Source: Bosea sp. BIWAKO-01 (GTDB lineage Bacteria > Pseudomonadota > Alphaproteobacteria > Rhizobiales > Beijerinckiaceae). From it: a stretch of 64,000 nucleotides of DNA. This document shows positions 57,198-64,000 of this stretch, one piece after another (positions within the stretch are counted from its first letter, which is position 1; every line of letters begins with the position of its first letter). The DNA is taken from NCBI RefSeq assembly GCF_001748145.1, contig NZ_BCQA01000001.1, positions 5,606,501-5,670,500 on the forward strand, in the 5' to 3' direction. Below the pieces are notes generated by a model that saw only the letters and a list, made by a program, of their open reading frames with translations, had not been told where the DNA came from and did not search any database. A program made the translations under genes and the position numbers.

Positions 57198-58595
57198 TCA
57201 GCTCTGGTCCGGCGCCGCAGCCGGCAGCGACGGAAGCCTGACCTCGGCTCGCAGGCCCGGCCCGGCGGAACGATCCGCGAGGGCGACGCTGCCGCCATGC
57301 GCTGCGGCGATCTCGCGCACGATCGGAAGCCCGAGGCCCGTGCCGTCCGGCCCGGCGCCCGGCAGGCGGTAGAAGCGCTCGAAGACCCTCTCCCGTTCCT
57401 CTTCGGGGATGCCCGGCCCGGTATCCTCGACGACAAGGCGGATCTGGCCCTCTGTCTGCGACAGCGCGACGGAGACGGCACCGCCCGTTTGCGTGTAGCG
57501 CAGCGCATTCTCGACGAGGTTGACGACGATCTCGCGCAACAGCGTCTCGTGCCCCTGCAGCATGGCCGCCCCGCCCGACAGATCGAAGGCGAGGTCGATC
57601 TCGCGCTCGAAGGCAATCGGCGCCAGGCCCTCCAGGGCCTCGCGCGTTACCGTGGCGAAGTCGACGGGGACCTTGCGCAGGGCCGCGCCACCCGGTTCGG
57701 CACGGGCCAAGGTCAGCAACTGGTTGACCAGCCGGGCCAGGGCATCGAGCCCTCGGTCGATGGCGTGGAGGGTTTCGTCCTTGGAGGCGAGCTCGGTTTC
57801 CCGCAATCCGACGGTCGACTGGGTCTTCAGGACGGCAAGTGGCGTCCGCATCTGATGGGAGGCATTGGCGACGAAGCGCCTCTGCAAGGCCACATAGCGC
57901 TCGATGCGCCCGAAGGCGTGATTGAGCGCGCCGATCAGCGGTCTCAACTCACTCTGCAGATGCGCCGTCTCGACGGGCTGCAGCGAACCGGGGCGGCGCT
58001 CCGCCAATTCCTTGCGCAGCCCGAGCAGCGGCCCAAGGCCGCGATGCAGACCGAAGAGCGCCAGGAGCGCGGCGAGCCCCACCAGCAACGCCTGATCGCG
58101 GACCGAATTCAACCAAAGTTCGGTCACCAGCCGGTCGCGGCCGCGCAAGGTGGTGCCCACGATCACAATGGCATTGCCGCCGGCCGTCTTCGACACGACG
58201 GGCTGTGCCAGCGCCACCGCCCGGATGTCGTCGATACGAAAGCGCGCGGAGAAAAAGACGGGTTGCAGGTCGCTCGGCGGCGCGGGCGGCCCCGCGACAT
58301 CGGGAAATCCGGCGATCAATTCGCCCGAGGGCGCGATCACCTGGTAGATCACCCGGTCGCGATCGGAGGTTGCGAACATCTCGATTGCCGAAGGCGGAAT
58401 CAGGGCCTCTACGCTGCCGTCGCTTTCCTTGACCTGCTCCGCGATCACCCGCGCCGAAGCCAGCAGCATGCGATCGGTGACGAGGTTGGCCGTGGAAACC
58501 GCGCTCCCATGCGCCGTCCAGGCGTTGAAAGCGACGATACCGGCGAGCGGAACCAGCAGCCAGCCGAGAAGCTCGCCTCGCAGGCTCCTAGCCAT
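57198..58595 (-). CDS. Membrane sensor histidine kinase (TctE/QseC-like)
   Basis: This 465-residue kinase has an N-terminal membrane helix (about 8-28), a periplasmic sensor region of about 130 residues and a second membrane helix (about 160-182, ALLVGLAALLALFGL). The kinase core follows, with His247 in ANASHQMRTPLAVLKTQ, N box EIVVNLVENALRYTQ, G1 VVEDTGPGIP and GTGLGLPIVREI. It overlaps its response regulator gene by eight bases. The TctE-like arrangement and its position tail to tail with the SsuA-type importer suggest it may sense a carboxylate or the importer substrate, but this is only inference. Confidence 0.93.
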   Translation of the reverse strand: MARSLRGELLGWLLVPLAGIVAFNAWTAHGSAVSTANLVTDRMLLASARVIAEQVKESDGSVEALIPPSAIEMFATSDRDRVIYQVIAPSGELIAGFPDVAGPPAPPSDLQPVFFSARFRIDDIRAVALAQPVVSKTAGGNAIVIVGTTLRGRDRLVTELWLNSVRDQALLVGLAALLALFGLHRGLGPLLGLRKELAERRPGSLQPVETAHLQSELRPLIGALNHAFGRIERYVALQRRFVANASHQMRTPLAVLKTQSTVGLRETELASKDETLHAIDRGLDALARLVNQLLTLARAEPGGAALRKVPVDFATVTREALEGLAPIAFEREIDLAFDLSGGAAMLQGHETLLREIVVNLVENALRYTQTGGAVSVALSQTEGQIRLVVEDTGPGIPEEERERVFERFYRLPGAGPDGTGLGLPIVREIAAAHGGSVALADRSAGPGLRAEVRLPSLPAAAPDQS

Positions 58596-59259
58596 CCTGC
58601 TTCCTCAGCGCGTAGCCCAGCCCACGCAACGTCCCGATGGAGACGCCGGTGCCTTCGAGCTTCTTGCGGACACGATGGACGTAAATCTCGATCGCATTCG
58701 AGGTCGCGTCATCGTCGAGGCCGAATACGGTATCGGTGAGCGTCGCCTTCGAGACGACGCGCCCCGCCGCCAGCACCAGGGTCTCGAGAACCGCGTGCTC
58801 GCGCTGGGTCAACGGCAGGGGCACGCCTCCCACCGAGAACTGCCGTGTGGTCGTCTCCAGGACGATCGCACCGAAGGCGACCGTCACCAGCCTGTCGCTT
58901 TGCTTGCGCCGCAGTTGTGCACGGACCCGTGCCTCGAGCTCGAGCGGGTCGAACGGCTTGACCAGATAGTCGTCGGCGCCGCTATCCAGCCCGGCGATAC
59001 GGCTGGAGATCGCATCATTGGCGGTGAGGATGATGACGGGCGTCACGCCCTTGCGAGCCCTGAAGCGCTTGAGGATCTCGATCCCGCCCATGCCAGGCAA
59101 GGCCATGTCGAGAATGATGAGGTCATAGACCTGGGTCGAAAGCGCAGCGTCGGCGTCGCTCCCATCACGAACGCAGTCGACGACATAACGGCTCTTGCGC
59201 AGCAGGCGAGCCAGCCAATCGGACAGCTCCTGATTATCCTCGACGAGCAGTATTCGCAT
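58588..59259 (-). CDS. OmpR/TctD-family response regulator
   Basis: This 223-residue two-domain regulator has a receiver with acidic pocket VEDN, phospho-acceptor Asp51 in IILDMALPGMGG, Thr in ILTAND and Lys in YLVKPFD. The C-terminal winged helix contains LPLTQREHAVLETLVLAAGR and ATSNAIEIYVHRVRKKLEGT. The ATG at 59259 begins the receiver (MRILLVEDN); the frame opens eight codons earlier. The sensor kinase follows with an eight-base overlap. Target genes are unknown. Confidence 0.95.
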   Translation of the reverse strand: MRILLVEDNQELSDWLARLLRKSRYVVDCVRDGSDADAALSTQVYDLIILDMALPGMGGIEILKRFRARKGVTPVIILTANDAISSRIAGLDSGADDYLVKPFDPLELEARVRAQLRRKQSDRLVTVAFGAIVLETTTRQFSVGGVPLPLTQREHAVLETLVLAAGRVVSKATLTDTVFGLDDDATSNAIEIYVHRVRKKLEGTGVSIGTLRGLGYALRKQDG

Positions 59260-59463
59260 TGGATACGCGTTCTCGCAGGCCAATCGGCGGCACGAACCAT
59301 TCCGAGCTTTCTTCCTAAACGGTCGGGCCGGGCCCTGTGAAGGAAAAGCCGTGCCGCGGCGTCCGGTTTCAGGGACGCTTCGCCCACCTTGCGAGGAGCG
59401 ATCGACAACGCCATGCCAAACAATGAGTGGGCGGAAGGCGTCGTCGTAAATGCGAAGCGCCCC

Positions 59464-61089
59464 TCAGCCTGTGGCCATCACCTCCAGCACGCGCTGCTTC
59501 GCGGGGATCTGCGGATGGCGCCCCTTGTCGATATCGGTGATCTGCTGCTGCACCTGGCCGATCACCTGGCGGGAGAACGGGCCGAGATGGACGTAGAGCG
59601 CGACCATCATCATCACATAGGGCAAGGCCCGGCGGTTATGCGCGAGACAATCTACCAGCGTCTTCCAGAACTCGCGCCTGACGTCGCCCGTCATCGTCGA
59701 CAAGCGCCAGAGCAGACGCCAGGACGATTTCAGCTCCTGCCATTCCATGGATTTCGGCAGTTCCAGACGGCGATTGGTGCAATCGAGCATCCGGCCGACG
59801 CGCCGAACCCGGCTAAAGAAAGCCCCAGGCGCATAGACGGCCTCCAGAACGGCCTTGTAATCCGCCAGAATGGCGCGGCGCGGGCGACTGGTCTCGAAGT
59901 TGAGGCCTGCGGTGCACTGGTCACCGAACTGCCGTGCGGGAGCGGTGTCATCGGGTATCTGGAGCCTTCCCTCGCGTTCCAGGCGCCGCGTCAGCTGGGT
60001 GTTGGGCAAGGCATAGAGCAGGCCGACCATGCAGACCGGGATCGCGGTATCCTCGATACAGGCGATCATGTCGCGCGCGACGCTGCCCTTCTCGCTGTCG
60101 AACCCGAGGATGAAGCCGGCATTCACGAACAGCCCCGCCCGGTAGATCCTGTGCACGCTCTCCTGCAGGCTGCGCCTTGTGTTCTGCTTCTTCTGCATCG
60201 AGATCAGCGTATCGGAGTCCGGGCTCTCGATGCCGACGAAGATCGTGAAGAAATTGGCCTCGCTCATCGCCTGCATCAGGGCCGAATCATCGGCAAGGTT
60301 GATCGACGCCTCGGTCGAGAATTCGAAGGGGAAGTCCTTCTCGGTGATCCAGCGTTTGAGATCGGGCAGGAACTGCTTGAGCGCCTTCTTGTTGCCGATG
60401 AGATTGTCGTCGACGAAATCGACATGGCCGCGATAGCCGAGCGCATGCAGCAACTCGAGCTCGGTCAGGACCTGCGCGTTCGTCTTGGTGCGCGGCACGC
60501 GCCCATAGAGCTCGATGATGTCACAGAACTCGCAATTGAAGGGGCAGCCGCGCGAGAACTGGATGCCGACATGCAGATAGCGCTCGAACTTCAGCAGATC
60601 GAAGCGCGGCGTCGGACTCCTCGTGACATCGGTCTTGCCCATTTCGGACTTGAAGACGCCGGTCCTCGCCCCTGATTGCCAGGCGGACACGAAGCTGGCC
60701 ATGATCTCCTCGGCCTCCCCGAGCACCAGGAAGTCCGCGGCCGCATAGACATGCGGCGTGGAGGTAGCGTCGGGCCCGCCTACGACGACCGGTTTGCGGT
60801 GCATGCGGCACCGCTCGATGATGGCGAGCGTGCCCTCCTGCTGCGGCAGCATGCCCCCCGTCATCACGAGGTCGGCCCAGCCGAGGTTCTCTTCGGCGAG
60901 TTCTTCCGTATTCAGGTCGACGAGCCGGATCTCCCACGCCGCCGGCAACAGCGCAGCAACCGTGATCAATCCAAGCGGAGCGGCGGGATGGAGCGCTCCG
61001 GCGAGCTCGCAAGTCGCCTTGTAGTTCCAGAAGGAGCCCGCGTTGAAACGCGGATAGACCATCAAGACCCTGCAGCGTTCACTGTGCAT
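59464..61089 (-). CDS. B12-binding radical SAM protein, HpnP-like
   Basis: This 541-residue protein has an N-terminal cobalamin-binding domain (APLGLITVAALLPAAWEIRL, then LVMTGGMLPQQEGTLAIIE and VVVGGPDATSTPHVY), a radical SAM core with the cluster motif CPFNCEFC (in FSRGCPFNCEFCDIIELYG), and a C-terminal region of unknown fold. The overall pattern, including PRFDLLKFERYL, HVDFVDDNLIGNKKAL and FEFSTEASINL, matches the family that includes HpnP, the hopanoid C-2 methylase. Related paralogues with other substrates exist, and no hopanoid genes are next to it. The ATG at 61089 has AGGAGA five bases upstream; the frame continues upstream without protein-like sequence. Confidence 0.88.
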   Translation of the reverse strand: MHSERCRVLMVYPRFNAGSFWNYKATCELAGALHPAAPLGLITVAALLPAAWEIRLVDLNTEELAEENLGWADLVMTGGMLPQQEGTLAIIERCRMHRKPVVVGGPDATSTPHVYAAADFLVLGEAEEIMASFVSAWQSGARTGVFKSEMGKTDVTRSPTPRFDLLKFERYLHVGIQFSRGCPFNCEFCDIIELYGRVPRTKTNAQVLTELELLHALGYRGHVDFVDDNLIGNKKALKQFLPDLKRWITEKDFPFEFSTEASINLADDSALMQAMSEANFFTIFVGIESPDSDTLISMQKKQNTRRSLQESVHRIYRAGLFVNAGFILGFDSEKGSVARDMIACIEDTAIPVCMVGLLYALPNTQLTRRLEREGRLQIPDDTAPARQFGDQCTAGLNFETSRPRRAILADYKAVLEAVYAPGAFFSRVRRVGRMLDCTNRRLELPKSMEWQELKSSWRLLWRLSTMTGDVRREFWKTLVDCLAHNRRALPYVMMMVALYVHLGPFSRQVIGQVQQQITDIDKGRHPQIPAKQRVLEVMATG

Positions 61090-61527
61090 GTCGTCTCCTG
61101 CTTCGCGCCTTGACCGGAGGAATGCGGGCTCATCGGCCGACGAGCCTCCGGACGGGCGCGCCTGCGTGCCCAAAACGGGGGGCTGCAAGGACTTGCTGAT
61201 TGCTAGGACTTGCGGACTGGGGGAGAAGCTCGAGACATCGCTGCTACCGTCGTTGAGCGATCGCTGCTCGAATTCAGCATTGGGCGGGTGGAAAGACGGG
61301 CATTGCGTCGCTGCCTCCGGGTTGGCAGGGACATCATCAGCAAGGACCGTGCCTGAGAACCTGGTGCACTCCACGCGTCAGAATACGGTGTTTTCAGCGC
61401 TTCCTGAGCGAGAACGCCCCCAAGAGCCCCTCAAAACATCACGGAAGCTCCAAACGCTGGAGCTGCCGCGACCACTCCGTCGCGCCAGCTGCGCCGCGCC
61501 TGCGGCCTGTCGCGCGGCGCCTCGTCG
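61090..61527. other. Intergenic region with a hairpin, no gene seen
   Basis: This 438-base gap lies between two minus-strand genes. A perfect stem AGCTCCA-AACGC-TGGAGCT lies at 61446-61464, 64 bases beyond the fusion gene, and may end its transcript. The remainder should hold the promoter of the radical SAM gene. The open frame through it has poor protein character. Confidence 0.45.
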
Positions 61528-63978
61528 TCACCGGCGCCTGGCGACGACAACGAAGGTCTGGCACCGCCTCATCAGGGCCGGGAACCGCCGCCCCAGGGCC
61601 TCGACCGGGGCCATGCACAGCGTGTTCAACCAATCGAACTTCCGGAAGACCGGTGGCCAGAGCCCGTACCAATGCACCTCCTCGACCGCGAAGCCGTGCG
61701 CCTCGAGCAGTGCAACCGCCTCGTCCTCGCGCATCAGCTTGTAGATCTCACGCCCGGCAATACGGTTGCGAAGGGGATAGACGAGCCCCACCAGGCTTGC
61801 CGGGTTGCCATGGAAATTGGCAACGAGAACGCCGTCCTTGACGAGGCAGTTCCTCAGGACGTCGAGCACCTCCGCGCGAAGCGAAGGCTCGGCATTGAGG
61901 AAGAAGCGAAAGGCGGTGCAAACCTGCCGGTCGCTGACGGCCTCGATCGCACCGGTCCGGGTCAGGTCGGCCTCGACGAAGCGGATTTCAGGGTAGCGCG
62001 CGCGCGCGTGAGCGAGCATTTCCGGCGAAATATCGACGCCGACGATGTCGTCGAAAGCCTCTTCATGCAGTTCCAGGATGCGCCCGGTCCCGCAGGCGAA
62101 ATCGAGGGACCTCGACGCGCCTCGGGACGCAAGCCCCGCAAAGATCTCCCTGAGCAAAGGCGCTTCGACCTCGCGCCAGTTGATGGCGTAGTAGCCCTCG
62201 GAGAAGATCCTGACATAACGCTGGCCATAGCCTGCGCCGGTCGATCTCACGCGGTAGGATTCGCATTGCGGGACGTACGGCTGGCCCAGGCCACCGCCCC
62301 CGCGCGCTCCGCCTCGTGGCTCCCTCTCCCAGGTCGCGCCAACGGTCGAAGCATCGCTCCGTCCGTTCGCCAGCTGTGATCTGGACCAATGCATCGGCAC
62401 CGGAGGCGCGGCCGAGGCCAGGCCCGGCCTGATCTGGAGGCGCAGGCGCAGGAAGATGGCGAGCGCCAGGTTCAAGGCGATGACGGTGACGACCGTTGCC
62501 ACCGCGGCGCCGGTCAGTCCCCAGAACCGGTTCGCCACAATCGTGGCCACGATGTTCACCGCAGCCCCCGCGATCAGCATGGTTGCTGCTGCCCGCTCTT
62601 GCCCAGCCATCGTCATGAGCGCTTGCTGGGAACCGAAAGCGGCCGCGACGACCTGACCTACCAGGAGGATGCGAAGGACGGGGCCCGCGCGTTCGAAGTC
62701 GGGCCCCAGCCAGTTCAGCAGCGGATCGGTGAGCAGGAGCAGCGGAACGGAGATCAGGACCGCCGCCATCAATGACAGTCTGGCGGAGTGGCTCAGCAGC
62801 GCCTGAAGTTGCGGTCGATCATCCCCGCCATCCAATCGCGAAGCCAGAGGCAGGATCGATCGGCCAAAGGCCACCAGGGGACGTGTCGCCAGTGTCGCCA
62901 TGCTGAGGGCAATGCCGAAGATGCCGACCTTGGTAATGCGCCCCTCCAGTCCGAGCACGATGACGCCGGCCCGGTTCAGGACGATCTCGGCGGCGACGAT
63001 CATCGTGAGGGGCGCGATGGAGGAGCGCCATTCGGCGGCGGCATAATTCGCGACGGCCACGCGGACAGCCCGCGGCCGCCCCCCCCGCAGGGCCGGCACG
63101 AGCACCATGGCCGCCATCGCCGAGCCGACAAGCGTGGAGCCCATGACGAGCGTCGCGTCGCGTGGCCACAGATGGTACCAGGCTGTCAGGAAGATCACGC
63201 CGAGAACAAGCCCGTTCAGGACGACACGCTCGATCGCGAGGACCGACAGCGCGCCGCCGAAGCTCCGTGTGACGGAGCCGCTGATCAGGAGAAGCGTAAG
63301 CAGAGGTGCCGCTGCCAGAGCCATCAGACAGGTCGCGATGACCTCCGGCCGCAAGAAGCCGGGATACATGGTGACGAAGGTCGCTCCGACGACGGCGATC
63401 GCCATGGCGGTCGCCAGCGTCCTGCGGACGGCATACTGGATCACGCCCCGGGCTAGGCTGCTCTCCTGCCGCGCGAGATAGGCTGGCAGGAGGCGCACCA
63501 GCGAAATGTTGAAGCCCAGCGTGGAGCTGTAGGCGACCACGCTCGCGCAGGCGAAGGCGAAGGCGTAGATGCCGTAGCTATGGGCGCCGATGACCCTGGC
63601 GGCGAGAAACTCGACGAGAAAAGCGAGAAGGGCCCCGATCAGATAGGGCAGCAGCGCGTGCATGCCGGGGAGCGGAATGGCCTGTTGAGGAGCCCAGGCG
63701 GCAGAGGCGACACTCCCCGCTGCCGCGGTGGCGGCCGGCGCAGGGACAGTGGGATGAGCCAGACCGGAGCGCCCTGTCGTAAGGCCCGCGGCGGCTCGCG
63801 CGGCGGACGTACCGATCGGGGCGCGAACCGGGCGCCTCGCGAGGACCTCCTCGACGGCTACGTCCAGCGCGCTGCCGAGCGTCGCCTCGTCTTGAAAGGC
63901 AAGCGAGATCACCGGCGTCCCGTGCTCATGCAGGAGCCCGTCGGCGCGAGCGATGACGGGCGCCGCGGCGTGGCTCAT
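61528..63978 (-). CDS. Wzx-like polysaccharide flippase fused to a class I SAM methyltransferase
   Basis: One uninterrupted frame of 816 codons holds three parts. Residues 1-105 are a soluble alanine/proline-rich N-terminus. Residues about 110-520 are a MOP-superfamily flippase with 12-14 hydrophobic segments (LLPYLIGALLAFLVEFLAAR, FGIALSMATLATRPLVAFGR, GLTGAAVATVVTVIALNLAL). After a glycine-rich linker, residues about 560-816 form a methyltransferase with motif I LDFACGTGR (625-633), VGVDISPEMLAHAR and VLDVLRNCLVKDGVLVANFH. An ATG at 62394 could start the methyltransferase alone but has no Shine-Dalgarno sequence, so the fusion is the simplest reading. The start at 63978 is 22 bases from the window end and an earlier start cannot be excluded. 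The predicted role is lipid-linked glycan export plus methylation. Confidence 0.82.
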   Translation of the reverse strand: MSHAAAPVIARADGLLHEHGTPVISLAFQDEATLGSALDVAVEEVLARRPVRAPIGTSAARAAAGLTTGRSGLAHPTVPAPAATAAAGSVASAAWAPQQAIPLPGMHALLPYLIGALLAFLVEFLAARVIGAHSYGIYAFAFACASVVAYSSTLGFNISLVRLLPAYLARQESSLARGVIQYAVRRTLATAMAIAVVGATFVTMYPGFLRPEVIATCLMALAAAPLLTLLLISGSVTRSFGGALSVLAIERVVLNGLVLGVIFLTAWYHLWPRDATLVMGSTLVGSAMAAMVLVPALRGGRPRAVRVAVANYAAAEWRSSIAPLTMIVAAEIVLNRAGVIVLGLEGRITKVGIFGIALSMATLATRPLVAFGRSILPLASRLDGGDDRPQLQALLSHSARLSLMAAVLISVPLLLLTDPLLNWLGPDFERAGPVLRILLVGQVVAAAFGSQQALMTMAGQERAAATMLIAGAAVNIVATIVANRFWGLTGAAVATVVTVIALNLALAIFLRLRLQIRPGLASAAPPVPMHWSRSQLANGRSDASTVGATWEREPRGGARGGGGLGQPYVPQCESYRVRSTGAGYGQRYVRIFSEGYYAINWREVEAPLLREIFAGLASRGASRSLDFACGTGRILELHEEAFDDIVGVDISPEMLAHARARYPEIRFVEADLTRTGAIEAVSDRQVCTAFRFFLNAEPSLRAEVLDVLRNCLVKDGVLVANFHGNPASLVGLVYPLRNRIAGREIYKLMREDEAVALLEAHGFAVEEVHWYGLWPPVFRKFDWLNTLCMAPVEALGRRFPALMRRCQTFVVVARRR

Positions 63979-64000
63979 TCCGAAATCCGTCTCGGGCGTC

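Overview
The window is a GC-rich chromosomal stretch whose gene content fits an alphaproteobacterium of the order Hyphomicrobiales (Bosea- or Methylobacterium-like; the genus is a guess). Reasons: 5-aminolevulinate synthase (C4 heme route) at the left edge, a soluble NAD-dependent formate dehydrogenase operon (fdsGBACD), an HpnP-like B12-binding radical SAM protein, many orphan hybrid histidine kinases, and dyad repeats of the kind seen between Hyphomicrobiales genes. No phage, transposase, CRISPR array or replication origin was seen. The only RNA gene found with confidence is a tRNA-Gln(TTG).

Layout. 1-4700: start of hemA, a BenE-family transporter divergent from a MocR/PdxR-type regulator, and a YggS-type PLP-binding protein, which together suggest a vitamin B6/PLP neighbourhood. 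4800-13000: an SDR oxidoreductase and three sensor kinases (one GAF-HK, two PAS-rich hybrid HKs ending in receiver domains) with small hypothetical genes. 13200-22700: a lipocalin-like protein, a LysR regulator (fdsR-like), two dyads, fdsG-B-A-C-D with overlapping ends, then an OFA-type oxalate/formate MFS gene carrying a one-base frameshift, closed by a perfect 30-nt palindromic terminator. 22900-25300: an ArsR regulator behind a perfect AT-rich dyad, a CMD-family protein and a class III aminotransferase.

25640-29180: a membrane-stress operon, PspA/IM30 - YqiJ - flotillin. The PspA frame carries an extra N-terminal domain of about 160 residues, with a strong internal ribosome binding site at the PspA start; its promoter is overlaid by a perfect dyad. 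29250-33000: a left-handed beta-helix protein, tRNA-Gln, a glyoxalase-like protein, a patatin phospholipase and acetoacetate decarboxylase. 33480-53370: two autotransporter adhesins of the same architecture (about 1150 and 2807 aa) on opposite strands, pointing at each other across a compact seven-gene sugar ABC/catabolic operon (SBP, ATPase, two permeases, LacI, TIM-barrel isomerase, Gfo/Idh/MocA dehydrogenase) with a LacI-type operator ahead of it.

54180-57105: an NMT1/SsuA-type ABC importer (SBP, ATPase, permease) preceded by an unassigned, strongly foldable leader and interrupted by an intergenic dyad element. 57198-59259: an OmpR-type two-component pair, tail to tail with the importer. 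59464-63978: an HpnP-like radical SAM protein, then an unusual single frame fusing a Wzx-like flippase to a class I methyltransferase. The best candidates for something new are that fusion, the two-start PspA gene, the structured leader at 53851-53982, and the giant repeat adhesin with a cysteine pair.
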